Source: Pelobates cultripes
Lineage: Eukaryota; Chordata; Amphibia; Anura; Pelobatidae
Direction: 5' to 3'
DNA: 64,000 nucleotides
Assembly: GCA_933207985.1 (NCBI GenBank)
Contig: OW240912.1
Coordinates: 366,355,165 to 366,419,164, forward strand
A program made the translations under genes and the position numbers. Of this stretch, positions 23,252 through 38,200 are shown piece after piece. Every line of letters begins with the position of its first letter. Positions within the stretch are counted from its first letter, which is position 1. A model generated the notes under the pieces. The model did not search any database. It saw only the letters and a program-made list of their open reading frames with translations, and was not told the origin of the DNA.

Positions 23252-26200
23252 NNNNNNNNNNNNNNNNNNNNNNNNNNNNNNNNNNNNNNNNNNNNNNNNN
23301 NNNNNNNNNNNNNNNNNNNNNNNNNNNNNNNNNNNNNNNNNNNNNNNNNNNAACATAACCCACCGTTAGTTCTGAAAAGTAGCAGGTAATTAAAAGAATA
23401 CTTCAAGCACCACAGCTACTACAGAGCATTGCAGTGGTTATGGTGCTATAACACCATACCTCCCCAACCCCCATGTAAGTAGTTAAACCGGTGGTAAAAG
23501 TTTGACTTCTTACCTAGGTGTCACTCCCTGCAGCAGGCAATTCTCTTCACTGAGCTAAGCCCTGTGGTGCAGGACACAGCTCATTGCCTGACAGAAATCA
23601 GCAATCATAGTCCCATTTTAAAAAAAAAAAACACATTTTAAAGCGGTGTTTTTAAAAAAGTGTCCATTGCTATGAGTATTTGCAGAAATGCAATGTATAG
23701 AAACACTATGCCTGTCTGTGCTCATTTGCATGTGAAGCTGGGAACTCTGGGATTGAGAAAACATGATTTCTTGAATTTCTGTGCCTAAGGAGGACTTCAC
23801 AGACTAACTTGAAATATGTAGATGAGGCATAACAGTATTTTTTTATATTTGCACTGTTGGGAGTTTTATCGTGTTTAGTCTCAATACAATCTTTTTGACT
23901 TGTATACATACACACACACACACATCTGATACAGACTTTCTTACGTTAAAGAGATCTTTACTATATGATATGTATGAACAAGTCAAAGTAGTTTCTACAC
24001 TAAATTGCAACTTTCCTTGGCTACGGCAAAGACAAAACCTCTCACATGATCTCCTCGAATTCTAGGGTGATAAATGTAAAATAAAAAATATATACTTTAA
24101 AAAAAAAATTTGTACTAGATCATCTGCCTTAAATAATAATTATGTTTAGTTCAGCTGATGCACTGTTCATTTCTCCTGTCGAGTCATTTTATCAATACCC
24201 ATGGACACGAATTCTGTTGCATTGATGCCATGTTTTTTTCAGCAATAACATTGTACATCCCCACCCCCATTATTCCTAAACTATTAACAGCTAAAACACC
24301 CTTACCACAAACATCGCCCTTCCACATTGTCCCAGGTGCGTTCTGTCTCCACGGTTTTCGGTTTGTGCGCGGGTCGTCAGCTGTCATACAAAAATGGTTT
24401 TATTTTTATTTTTTTAATCTAGTATCTCACCTGTCAGATACCACACACCTCCCTGCATGTGACTTGCACAGCCTTCCATAAACACTTCCTGTAAAGAGAG
24501 CCCTATTTAGGCTTTCTTTATTGCAAGTTCTGTTTAATTAAGATTTTCTTATCCCCTGCTATGTTAATAGCTTGCTAGACCCTGCAAGAGCCTCCTGTAT
24601 GTGATTAAAAGTTCAATTTAGAGATTGAGATACAATTATTTAAGGTAAATTACATCTGTTTGAAAGTGAAACCAGTTTGTTTTTTTCATGCAGGCTCTGT
24701 CAATCATAGCCAGGGGAGGTGTGGCTAGGGCTGCATAAACAGAAACAAAGTGATTTAACCCCTAAATGACTGTGAATTGAGCAGTGAAATTGCAGGGGAA
24801 TGATCTATACACTAAAACTGCTTTATTTAGCTAAAGTAATTTAGGTGACTAAAGTGTTCCTTTAACTGCAGGAAACTAGCATCTGTCTATTGAATTCGGC
24901 CAACACAAATCAGGAGGAGGAGTGTTTGCCAACACCAAATTTGTTAGTATATGCAGCAATCGCCATTTTCCTCTTCAGGTCACGCACCCAAGGAGGGGAG
25001 CACTTTGACAAATTAGGAAAAACATCACAAGCATGATAGAGTTTATTCACTCACCCCTTTTACCAACCAAGTTACATCTCTGCAACTTGACACAATGAAA
25101 CTCTAATGTCCGTTGATTTGTGTGCAATTTTGCTATAAAAATTACTGAACATAGTGAATGTGCTTCATCTCAGTAACCTATCTTAATATATCTATAGATT
25201 TTGTGCTGAATATGGCAGGCGCTTACTACAGTAAAGAATAGATACTGTGAACAGTATCGTAGTGTATTACCTGGTGACTGTTTAGGTGTTGGAGTACTTC
25301 TGGGATGCTTTGGAGGGAATTCTTTCTGTTTGTGCAATGCCATGTGACTGAATTCCTCCTGCATAAGTTAAAAAAGCAAAAAAAAGTATTTTTTATTAGT
25401 TACTCCCAAAATTCCAATGGAATTCTTTATGCACACTAGAGGCACACACTCACCTCTGGACTCAAAAATCTTTTTATCATCTTCTCAAGAAATGGCTTCT
25501 TTAATATTGAATTTATAGACGGTCTATCCCATGACGATATCTTCAAAAGCTGAGATATCAGGCCCCTCAAATCATAGGAATATTTTGCAGAAATTGGTTC
25601 AAAAAACCCTCTGCAGATCTTTAACTTTAGTTGAGGTATTTCCGGTGCTTCAAACTTTAGGATAAAGCAGAAAAATGAGTGATTACATAAATAGTAATAA
25701 ACAAGACAGTTTGCTGCAATCGTCATGGATATTTAAAGGGACACTCTGAATAACAATACAACTTTAATCCATTTGATAGCTTTAGGCCTCATTAATATGC
25801 TATATTTTTTTGCACACTCAAATCTTTCTACACAATAACACACTGTTACTGTACCTACTCAATGGTGTCTCGTATCTTCCATTTTACCTACCTTTGTTGT
25901 GTATACACCCTGTTCCAAATTATTATGCAAATTCTATTTAAGTGTCACAAAGATTTTTCAGTTTAACTCATGGATGGCATTGTGTCTCAGGGCTCTTTTG
26001 ATCACTGAAAACAATCTCGGACACCTGTGATAATTAGATTGCCAGGTGGACCCAATTTAAGGAAAAACTACTAAAGGAGGGTGTTCCACATTATTAAACA
26101 GAGCACCATTTTCATGCAATATGGGGAAGAAAAAGGATCTCTCTGCTGCCGAAAAGAGTGAAATAGTTCAATGCCTTGGACGAGGTATGAAAACATTAGA

Positions 26201-29200
26201 TATTTCACGAAAACGTAAAGGACCACTCTAGGCACCCAGACCACTTCAGCTTAATGAAGTGGTCTGGGTGCCAGGTCCCTCTAGGGTTAACCCATTTTTT
26301 TTTATAAACATAGCAGTTTCAGAGAAACTGCTATGTTTATAAATGGGTTAATCCAGCCCTCAAATCCTCTAGTGGCTGTCTCATTGACAGCCGCTAGAGG
26401 TGCTTGCGTGATTCTCACTGTGAAAATCACAGTGAGAACACGCAAGCGTCCATAGGAAAGCATTATAAATGCTTTCCTATGAGACCGGCTGAATGCGCGC
26501 GCAACTCTTGCCGCGCGTGTGCGCATTCAGCTGAAAGGGCGGAGAGGAGGCGGAGAGCTCTCCGCCCGGCGCTGGAGAAAGGTACGTTTTAACCCCTTTC
26601 CTCTCCCCAGAGCCCGGCGGGAGGGGGACCCTGAGGGTGGGGGCACCCTCAGGGCACTATAGTGCTAGGAAAACAAGTATGTTTTCCTGGCACTATAGTT
26701 TTCCTTTAAGCGTGATCATCGCACTATTAAGAGATTTGTGGCTGATTCAGAGCCCAGACGGGTTTGTGCAGATAAAGGCACATTGAGGAAGATTTCTGCC
26801 AGATCCATGCATCGGATCAAGAGAGCAGCTGCTAAACTACCATTACATAGCAGCAAACAGATATTTGAAGGTGCTGGTGCCTCTGGAGTCCCACAGACAT
26901 CAAGGTGTAGAGTCCTCCAGAGTCTTGCAACTGTGCATAAACCTTCTATTCGGCCACCACTAACCAGTGCTCACAAGCAGAAATGGCTGCATTGGGCAGA
27001 AAAATGCATGAAGACTAATTTTCAAACAGTCCTGCTCACTGATGAGTGCCGTGCAACCCTGGATGGTCCAGATGGAGTGAGTAGTGGATGGTTGGTGGAT
27101 GGCCACCCTGTTTCAACAAGGCTGCGATGTCAGCAAGGCGGTGGTGGAGTCATGTTTTGGGCCGGAATTATGGGAAGAGAGCTGGTTGACCCCTTTAGAG
27201 TCCCCAAAGGTGTAAAGCTTTTCGTAATAAAATCATCTTCATGCATGACAATGCACCATCTTATGCTGCAAAGAATACCTCTGCATCAATGGCTGCTATG
27301 GGGATAAAAGGAGAGAAAGTCATGGTGTGGCCTCCATCCTCCCCTGACCACTGGCGGATCCAATTGCCCCCCCCAAGATTCTCCCCTGCTGGCTAATGCA
27401 GGGCTGGCACTTCATAGATCTCCCTCCCCGGTCGGCAGGCAACGTGCTGACAGCCGGCAGGGGAATAAGAGAGGACCCGGGAGCTCAGTCTGCAGCTCCT
27501 CCAGGTCCTACTCTCGCGAGCACGGAGCATTGCCGCGGCTACCATGGCAACGCTCCAAATCTCGCGAGAGTGAACTCTAGCCCTGGAGCTACGGGCTAGA
27601 GTTCACTGTAACCACTGGGACCACCAGGGATCAAGAAATGTCCCCCCTCCTCCTCAGTAAAGGAAAGAAGGTAGGGGGACATAAATGTATTTATTTTTTA
27701 TTTATAATGTATAAAAAATGTTTTTATAATAAAGTCCCCCATCCCTCCTCACCACACATTGCCCCCATACACACACACATTGCCCCCCTCACACACACAC
27801 AGCCCCCCCTTACACACACACACACACACACACTGCCCCCCATACACACACACACACTGCCCCCACACACACACACACACACTGCCCCCACACACACAAG
27901 TTACACATGAAAAATCTTCTTGCCACTTGTTTCCATCTTGATATCTCACGTCAGCGTGGAAAAAGATGAGATATTTAAAATAAAAAAAATACAGCTGTAT
28001 ATTTACCAGGAGTTATGTATGAGATACATAAGTTCTGCTTTTAACTGAAAGTTTTACAGCAGCTCAATACATAAGCAAATGGCCCTGGCAAGAGGGTTTT
28101 ATTCATGAAAAAAATAATTTATTGCTCAACTTGAGATCCAATTAATTTTTACAAGTTTTTTTTTTAATTTTCTTTGTCTGAAACGACTATTGCATATACG
28201 CACGTGTGGCTGCTACACATCTGTCTCTAAATGAAAGGTGCTAATATAACATAGATCTTGCATAGATGCAACTATTTTAATACACTCTAACAGTATATAT
28301 TAAAAATAGACATTATTCATAATTCACACATTATGATTGCCCTAGCTATGTATTGTGTTTATAGCTAGATGTAAGTTAGATACTTACGGGACGCTTCAGT
28401 GCACACAATTCATATAGTACACATCCTAAAGACCAGATATCCCTGGAAAAAAAGAAAAAGGTACATTTATTTAGAAATCAATATCATTTTCAAGCATTGA
28501 TATTAAAACCAGTCATGCATTTCATATTTTACATCGGTATTGCATGGATACTTTCTGCATTTGGTTACATAGAACTAAAATCTTTTAAATTCCTAAATCA
28601 GTCAGTCACTCTCACGCTGGCCCTCTGAAAGTTATGAGCAAAACTGTTGAAGTCACCTTTCTAGCCAGCAGAGGTCGCCCATCATCTGGCTTTTTATCCT
28701 GGAGGAAGGTGAGCTTTTTGGGTGTTTTATGAACCGAGCCCTGTGCTCAATCTGGGCAACAAATTAGTTATGGTTATGTTTAGGAAGTGGTTAAATTGAG
28801 AGTCATAAAAATTAGGTTCAGAATTATGTTTAGGTATTAATAATATTTTTAACGTTAGGGTAAAACGTTCAACTTAATTGTCTTATTTCTCAGTGCTGTA
28901 CAGCACACCCTAACTTTCAAGGTAACCTATCTTTACATTCTTCTTGGAACATTTAGGGTGTACATGTATATGTTTTTATTCATGCACAATTTTAACAGTC
29001 TGACATTTCAGGGTCCTTCACAAACTATAGTAACCTTTCCTGCTCTTTTTGAAGACATCTAAACAACCAGGCTACATCACTCCATGGAGGGAGCCATATT
29101 TAATTATAAAGATGCAACTGGGAGCTCTAAAGCACTTTTGTCGTGATTTACTAGGTGGCATAAATAGCCGTGCCGCTGCTGAATTCAGCTATACTGAAAA

Positions 29201-32200
29201 GTCAGTGAAAATATCCAGGAGATTTACTACCATGCCCCGCAGACTGGCTTCAAATGTAATTGAGCTCAGTGGTGTATCTATTTCCCTGGAGTAAATACCA
29301 TGAAAGCATGGAAATTGCAGCTATAATTGACAGCCTTACACCTGCTAACAGGGAAAGGTTTCCTACAACACAAAGCAAAAAAATGTCCATCAGGCTTTAG
29401 TAAATAGAGCGGATAGATGGGATGTGTTACAGAGCTATCTTCTATATAGCACAATTTGATTTGACAATGAGAAATTTCGAACACACACAAGTATATATAA
29501 CCAGTAGTTAATAGGTCCCTAAAACAGCCCAACATCATTGGGTTCATTGGCGTATTTAAAAGTTTTAGAGAGGCAAACACCTAAAAACCATTTAAGTATG
29601 GTTAATTAATGTACAATTAAATACAATAGTTTTTGTTTTGAAAAAAGAGAATCACTCTTTTTTTAAGACAACATCTTTAGTGTAATGCCTTAATTATACA
29701 TCATTTGAAAAACTGCTACCTTTAGCCTTTTGAATATTAATAACTTTAAATGTTTAATAACCAGTGGATGGAAACGATTATAAACAGTCACCTTAAATAA
29801 TACAATTAATTGAAGAAGAAAAATAAAGACAGTGGTATAAAATGCAATATATAAAATGCAATGTCAACCTACGTCTTATTATTGTAGCGTTGATTTTGCC
29901 AGATTTCAGGAGATTGATAAACTGGCGTTCCTGCTTGAGTACGAACCAATTCCATTGAGCTTGAAAACAAAAAACATAGAATGTTAGAATAGACACAAAT
30001 ATGATATTATATTTGCAGGATTGTACTTTCTGTGAAATTGTCCGAATTAAGACATTTATTAATTACAACTAAAATGATCCAGAGCCAAGCTGTGTAAAAT
30101 CCAATCGTCTATTAAATATAAGCATGGGTTTAAAAAAAAAAAAGGACAAAATTAAAATATAATCATATGTATAAATTGCATATAAATTACTGTACATATT
30201 GTGACCAAAAGCAAGGCAATGTGCTGAATGGAATCTATACAGCTCCCAAATACTGCAAGGTTCCTATTTTGTGTAATGTGAAAATTTAGCACCAGGGAAA
30301 TGTGTTATATTAAAGTTGATATTGCAATTTATATAAGTGTATGTTTGGGCCCTGGGATGGAGCACTTGGAGAGTAGTGTGGGCCAGTGCTCCACTCCACA
30401 TTTTGGAGGTTGCTTGGAGACTGCAGGTGAGGAGTCTGGTTCCAGAGTTCACAAACTCTAATTTATTTCACCTGCAAAGTATAATTAATTGCAGGTGCTG
30501 TTAAATCCCCTGTCAAGAATTAGATTAGTTTTTGTTTTTTTTTGCTTCCTGTGAGGTGTAAAAGATGCAGCTAAAAACAAACAAACACAAAGGTGCATTT
30601 TTCTAGGGGACTCACCTTCTTTGCCCCTTGTGACAGGTGGAACACAGATCGCACTCATGACAGTGATATTTTAAAGTTGACAATTTGTGTTCTGTAATGA
30701 TCTTTACTATAAGGACATAGATCACAATATATAACAATAAACGCGTATAAATAAAGTACTAAAACATGTTTGCTTACTAGTTTAGCAATCTCGCCAGACC
30801 AAAGTCACCCAGCTTGGCCACTGTCCCATTACTGGAGAGAAAGATGTTCTGTTAAGGAAGTAAAAATGCAGAAAACCACTTAGTGTTGTGGGTTATCGAT
30901 CAGTCTGCTTTAAAACAATTAATCTGGAGTAATATAACTTGTACCTCTGCTTTAATGTCTCTGTGTAAGACTTTCCGATCATGAATATGCTTTAAACCCA
31001 AGGAGATCTGCACAAACCAGCTCAGAATCTGTAACAAAAATCCCCCAGAATTAAAACAGCTTGTGATGTTCTCAACAATACATCGTGTTACAATAGCCAG
31101 TAGCAAGACATTATAGCTTCATTTATATTGTACATCTGTTGGTGTAGATATCGTTTCCAGATCTCCTGCCAGTTAACCGCTTAAGGACACATGACATTGT
31201 GACATGTCATGATTCCATTTTATTCCAGAAGTTTGGTCCTTAAGGGGCTAAAGAAACACTATAGAGTGAGGAACACAAACATGTATTCCTGACCCTTTAA
31301 TGTTAAAACCACCCAGGGGAGGGCTGGCAGCGGCCCCGGCCCAGCCCGCTCCTGAAACCACCATTTACCCTTTCCTCCAAAATATAGTAAAATCTTACTT
31401 TTAGTCAAATCTGCTGCTGCTTGCTCTGCCCCTGCTTGGCTGACATCATCAGATGTTATTCTCTGAGCCTATCACAATGTTTTCCCAAAGGATTGGCTAA
31501 GGCTGTTGTGGCGGAACCAGCCTCGCCACTGGGCATTGGAGAAGACTGATTGCCAGCCTCCTGTCCTGTGACTATGGCCCCATGTTGAAATGCTGGATTT
31601 TCCCCTGCAAAGACCCGAAAGCCGGTCATTCGGTACTTTCCCTATGTGAACAGTGTTACCCCAGATAGCTATGCCAAGGTGCCCATTCGTATAACAAAAG
31701 ACTATGTGAAAGACTTTGGCTCCATGGCAATTGAACTGTATGTATGTGATCTGAGCACCATTCAGTAATAATTTGCGCTCAGATCTAAGCTATCTGGGGA
31801 TATGTTGAATGTACCCGTTGTACAGTTATATATTTTTATATAATTTATTGTATTTAGCTACCATGTGGCTAAATGGAGTTTTGCCTCTGTCCTTGGAGAT
31901 AATTGGATTCCTTCCCAATTATCTCCAGGATAGAAGACTCTGTGGAACTGGTTTTGGGCAGAAAAAAACATGCTTTATTTTGTCAAATAGGACTTTCCCT
32001 TAACTTTTTAACCCCTGAACCGATTGCCCTGATTTTTGAGTATGTGTATATTTCAAGCATGCGGATTCTGAAAATGTATGTTTTATGTGAATGGAGTGTA
32101 TATTTTGGAAGTTACTAATATTTTGTAAAAACTGTATTTCTCTGCCTGTGATAATTATTTTACCCACTGTGTTCAGTAATCATATCACAGGCAGAGGGGA

Positions 32201-35200
32201 GGATTTTCTGTGGTAGTGTCTGTGTGTATTGTACGGATTGATTGGTTGTATTTCAAAACCCTGTGGGCAGTACTATGTTTGTGGATTGTGAATAAAAGAG
32301 GCTGTATGTGCCAGTACAGTCAGTTCTGCTTGACCCTCAAAACGAAGTGTCGTCTCGTTATTGGGGAATTGGATTGTATGCAGATTGCCAGGAGTGTAAG
32401 CTGATTGTATGCTTTTCCTGTTCAGCTGCTTACATCATTCAAATGCTTGAGAGCATTTGTATGCTTCTCCGGTTCGGTGGTTGTGGTGTCTGCTGCAGTG
32501 CTTGGAGTCCACAGGAAGCGCTAGGAGCATCCTTCAACGGAGGTACCCAGTCGGGGTGCCAGGTGATCCGTTACAACTGTCAAGGAGGCAGAGCCAGTAC
32601 AAGACAAACACATCCCTGGCCAATCAGCATCTCTTCATAGAGATGCATTGAATCAATGTATCTCTATAAGGAAAGTTCAGTGTCTCCATGCAGAGGGTGG
32701 AGACACTGAATGGCATTGCTGCACACTGTGCAGCACTGCACCAGGAAGCACCTCTAGTAGCCATTTGAGGAGTGGCCACATGAGGTATCCATAGGCTATA
32801 ATGTAAACACTCCATTTTGTCTGGAAAAAAACCAAAAAACAGTGTTTACTGCAAAAAGCCTAAAGGGAATGATTATACTCACCAGAACAAATACAATAAG
32901 CTGTAGTTGTTCTGGTGACTATAGTGTCCCTTTAATATGAACCCATTGAATTACATTGTATTCTAACAGAAACATACACTATGACACAAAATTAGAACCA
33001 AGTAATTGAGTATTCAAATGCTACATAAACCTGCATAAGCATAATAGAAGCATGGATTGATTGACAAGGCTTTGATGGAGTTTTGGTATAGTGACACATT
33101 TAGCAACCCAACTTGGAGCAATTAATTAGAAATAACTATTTCAGGGGCTTACACTCACTTAAAGAGACATGTATCATTCAAAAGCTTTACTTTTAAATGA
33201 TATAGTTGCCTCACTCTGCAGGCTGAAAAAAACAAGTAAATATGATTTATTTATTTTCATATTTACTTGTTTCTTCTTTCTTATGCTTTCCACACCCAAT
33301 CCAGGGGAGGGGGGGACGACACTGATCTAATCACTGTCCTATCCCTAGGAATGCTGGAAAAGGGCACTGGGCATGTCTGACAGATTTACACATGTGCAGT
33401 TGGTGCAGGGGTCTAATCAGGGAGTCTAATCAGTGTGAATCATGCAGAGCAGACTCCAGTACCGAGTTTGTCTCTCCTGCTGCTGCACAATGATGCCCTG
33501 TTTCTGTCATTAGTCGACTGGTCAGAAGCGGAGATGGGTGGGTAAGACGGTAGGGGGAGGCTAATGAAACACCCCTAGATGAGATGCATGTTCAACAATG
33601 CAATCTGACCAAGTTCATAGTGAGGTTATAAATGTTCATTACATACTTTTCAAAGTTTTTGTTCTTTATTTTGCCAGTAGTTTTGTTTAAAGGTGTTTGA
33701 TCACTGGTTTAAAAAATAATGTTTGACTACAAGCAGTAATTGAATAACACCTAGAGGTGTAAAACTAAATATCTACAAAATTCTGGTACAAATGAAAACA
33801 AAGGGTAGTAATACCCTAACCTGGGTACACTGAGTATGATGCACTGGCCCTGTGCTAGGGTGGGGATATCACAGTATGAGAGCAGGGGAGCTTGGAGATC
33901 TCTGGAGCTTGAATACATGGGACTAAGGTACTGGACCTTCATTGGTGGGCTAAAGCCACCAATAATCATTGACAAAATGATTGCTGTAATACCAGAAGAA
34001 CCAGGTTCCATTCCTTTTAGATCAGTGATGATCTAATTTGGGATGTCTTTTGATAAAAATGGAGCAATGATGGGCTGACTGTGACTTTTATTTTTAGCAA
34101 GATTGTAAAAATAAAAAACGAGTAAACTCCAACACAGTGTATAATATATAAACTGTACAATGACTACCTGATCTTCTTCAAACAGGACCCGTCGTAGTCT
34201 GTTTAGGTTTATTCTGTTCATCAGATTTCCACCATCACAATATTCCATGACAATGTAAAGATAATTAATTTCTGGAAAATATAATAAAACCACCTGTAAA
34301 ACAATAGTTGTGTTTATGTACTGTACATATTGACATACTGGAGTTTATTCTTAAACCAACGGATTTTAGAGAATTTAAAACTATTGCAAAATATTCAAAA
34401 AGTGCTGCTCTATAAAAAAAAAAATCTCCATCCTTCCTACACTTGCAACTTGGATATTGCAATTCAGTTTTTTAATTCACTAGAATTCTGTGTTTAAAAG
34501 AAAAATAACCCCATTATGTATTGTTGGCTCTATAGATTATTTTGGAGTTTAATAAATCCTGAAGGAAATACAACTAGGTTACAATTTGACAAGATTAACT
34601 GGATACTTCAAGGTGGATTTATCTTTTTCATTTTCTCATTATTTATAAAGCTAATCAAACCGGATTCCTGCGTCTCATGGAGCCAGCAAACTGGCAAGGA
34701 TTAGGGAGCCAATTGGCATTAATTGGTTATAGTGCTTGGTATGTCCTTTCAATGCGTCAATAATCAATATGCATCAAGCAAGTATCAACGATATTAAAAT
34801 AAATATATTATACCAATGAATGCCTCCTGTTTTGCATCATTTGACACCGGTGCTTCTAACATGGAAGAATTTAAGCTTTCTAACCAATCTCTGACCTATC
34901 AGGTTTTCTATTCAAAGGAACACTTACTCACATGTTAGAAATAAATACATATATTTGTAACCCTGGAGTGTTCCATTGTTATTTTAGATTATTTCCCCTC
35001 TTCCAGTAGCAAGACAACATCCTTGTTGTAACTCCACCCCCAAGTAATCCTCACTATAGACAATTCTACTTTAAACTTAAACAATACCTTTAAATGAAGT
35101 GAAGAACGTTACAATGTTTGGGTGCTTCATCTTAGACAGTAGAGTAACTTCCTTCTGAGATGCTATCTTTTCTTGTAGTGGCATCTAAAGCAGGAATTGG

Positions 35201-38200
35201 ATTCAAATAAAACAAACAAATCAGTTTACACCCTCTAATATGAGTAATACAAAGGAAAACAGATTCATATCAATGGGAATGAGGTGTGTTGGGGCTTCTT
35301 GTAAGTATTAAAGGACCACTACAGTGCCAGGAAAACATACTCATTTTCCTGGCACTATAGTGCCCTGAGGGTGCCCCCACCCTCAGGGACCCCCTCCCAC
35401 CGGGCTCTGGGGAGAGGAAGGGGTTAAACTTACCTCTTTTTCCAGCGCCGGGCGGGGAGCTCTCCTCCTCGGCTGAATGCGCATGCACGGTAGGAGCTGC
35501 GCGCGCATTCAACCAGTCCATAAGAAAGCATTCTGAATGATTTTCACAGTGAGAAGCACGCAAGCGCCTCTAGAGGCAGCCACTAGAGGCTGGATTAACC
35601 CGAACATAAACTCTGAAACTGCTATGTTTTTTTTTTTTTTAAAAAGGGTTAACCCTAGATGGACCTGGCACCCAGACCACTTTGTTAAGCTGAAGTGGTC
35701 TGGGTGCCTATAGTGGTCCTTAAAGCAAGTACAGTACTAAAAAGTGTATACAAATGGGTGTTTCGCTTTTCACCTTGAGCAAAAATGATACACAACCATT
35801 TAGTGAAATTAACAGTTTGTATAGTAAGCTGTGAAAGGCAAAAATGTAAGTCCATTCTTTTATGATAGTTAGAAATTGTATTTTAATTAATAAATGTAAT
35901 TTTATCTTGACAATTCCTGCATCCCTTTTTCCTTTGGCTATCCAAGTCTGAATAGGCATCTGGGGGCACATTCTACAGAGCCGGATACAGCTCCACACTT
36001 GTGAGTTTTACTTTTTTTTTTTATTCATTCATGTAGAATTTTTGTACATTGGATCAGTATGAACATACCGAGACATGTCATGACTGGAGTGTACCATTAC
36101 ATGTACTTAATTTCTATTGGTCCATGTCATAATGGAATTCCTTATTATTTGGGGGTTATAGAAAACCTTATCAGACTGTTTGATTTTGTTATAAATTACG
36201 TGCCAAATTCAATCCGGCAAATTTGTCATTTGGACCTGAATTTGCCATTAAGAACCCGCGGTGAGCATAGAGAATGCTTTGACAGCTGGGGCTCTACCAT
36301 ATTCCTGTGCTTGCAGGGTTGTATTAAGCACTGAGCAATGTTTGTGTGTTTGAATGTAAGGATGTTTTTGTATGGCGTATGTATGTGTGAATGTAGGAGT
36401 GTGTAGGAATTTGAATGCAATTTGAATGCAAGCATGCATTTATGTATAGTGTTGGTTTTTGAATGCAATTAAGAACCTCCACCGTAGCTTCCTGTCAATC
36501 AACACTATAAGTTCCGCCATTTTTTACATAGTACATGGCGGGAGAGTTCACTATCGGGCTGCGACCGGTGGATTATATAATGCAAGGGCGATGTCTGTCT
36601 AGCATTGATGTGATTGGGGGATGTGAGGGCATTATCTGGCTGGAAATGATGTGCACTTGGAGGTTGAGGGGGCTATCTAGTTATCTTTTCTCTGAAAAAG
36701 GCAGTGTTTACATTGAAAAGCCTGCAGGAACAGGCTATATACACCAGAACCACTACATTAAGCTGTAGTGGTTTTTGTGACTATAGTGTTCCTTTAAGAA
36801 TTGTATTTTTATCATTAACCTTTTTAGCTGGTGCCTAGATTCAAAGCAAAATGTTTAAGCCCTGGTTTAGATAAAGCAATGAGAAGGATTCACAGGCACT
36901 CCAAATGTGAAAGCCGCAGGCAGATTTATGGTCACAAAATGAGCAGCAACGTTTCGACCTAACAATAGGTCTTTGTCATGACACCGGCTCGCATACCCTT
37001 CATCATAAAAAGTAGCGTGCGCACAGCGGCAGACGTCCAGGATGTTGTCTGGACCGTCAGGCAGTCTGCCGGATCTGAGCAACAGTTGATCGTCGGACTG
37101 CCGAGGTAAGGGACCTTACAAGCTAGGTATGGGCATTGAGTAATATTGAGGGATATGACTTAGGTTGGGATTTGTGAGGGGAGTATGGGGATGAGAAAAT
37201 AGATTTTGCGGTGATGGGAGGAGTATGGAGATGGGGTAGTGTGATTGAGGCTGGGGTTGGTGAGGGGAGTATGGAATTGAGATAAGGGGATTAATTCTAG
37301 GGAAATGTAACTCTGTTTATAGGAATGGGAGTAAAAGGGGCGTGATAGGGATTAAAGGAATGGGTAATGAGATGTGAGTGAAGGGGTCAATGTGGGCCTC
37401 AGTAAGTCTAGAGCCAAAGATTTAAAAGTGGAGGAGTCACCAGCTGAATGTGCCTGCTGTTTACACTGGTTTCTATGGAGTCTGTCCCACTTTAAATTAA
37501 GACAGCACTGTCACCATCTAAGATCTTTGTAGCATTCGCAAAGACCCGGCGTTAACATCGATGCTGGTGGTCCGGCGGCCGAGTAAGGTAAGATTTAGTT
37601 ACCTAAAAACGTTCCCTCGCGAGCGCGGCCATCTTTCTCAGGCAAGTCCTCTTCAGCACGCGAGAGAGTGTATCACTGAGGTCTATGGAGGATCCAGCAA
37701 GACCGCGGGATCCTCCATAGACAGAACCAAAGAAAAAGAATCAAGTGAATATTAATTTGTGCATATGCATCCTGCCAGATACATTCGATCCAAGATTTTA
37801 TTAAAACCAGTGTTTTGTGAATATTCTAAGCCCTATAATTTGTAAAGGATTCAGATGAAAAAGCATTGATTTTAATCTGGACATTGACTGCTGTGCATTG
37901 CTAGGACCTACGGAATTTTAACTGTATATGGCAATAGTAAATATGAAAATTGCCAATCTCTTTGGAATTTGGTAATTTTCACCGGATCTTGTCCATATGG
38001 ACAAAATCCAGAGTTTAGTGAATAATCCTGTTAGATAAATCTCCTCCAGATTTCTGTTTCTCTCCCTCCAATGTCGTGTGTACCCTGGTTGTAACTGGAT
38101 TACACTGGATGATGACATCAAGTGCTAAATCTGTGTTATACTTTTAAAAGAAAACAGAACATCACATGACGAGAAACATTAACACAAGACAGGGAATTTC

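Larger units (their letters stand above)
23067..24443 (-). repeat. Segmental duplication, copy B of the NEK5 3' region
   Basis: The sequence on both sides of the N run aligns in the same orientation with 52386-56503. It starts near GAAATGTGGCAATAGGATGT (23073) and ends near CTCACCTGTCAGAT. Long stretches after the gap look about 90% alike by eye (23352 onward against 55569 onward). Shared content: 3' flank, last stop, intron, a T2-like repeat and one C-terminal exon. Copy A has an extra hAT element. Confidence 0.85.
25906..27345 (+). mobile_element. Tc1/mariner-type transposon, interrupted and 3'-truncated
   Basis: Left end CACCCTGTTCCAAATTATTA after a TA. Transposase pieces: [18 protein letters not shown] before a MITE insertion (26215-26709), then [17 protein letters not shown], [20 protein letters not shown] and [15 protein letters not shown]. 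The 3' part is lost where another repeat starts near 27349. Confidence 0.78.

Noticed and set aside
23067..24443. Duplicate segment as an assembly artefact (uncollapsed haplotype)
   Set aside because: The copies differ by a 42-nt exon deletion, a 1.26-kb hAT insertion, a T2 element and many substitutions, and have different flanks. This is more than allelic difference, though a scaffold ordering error elsewhere cannot be excluded.
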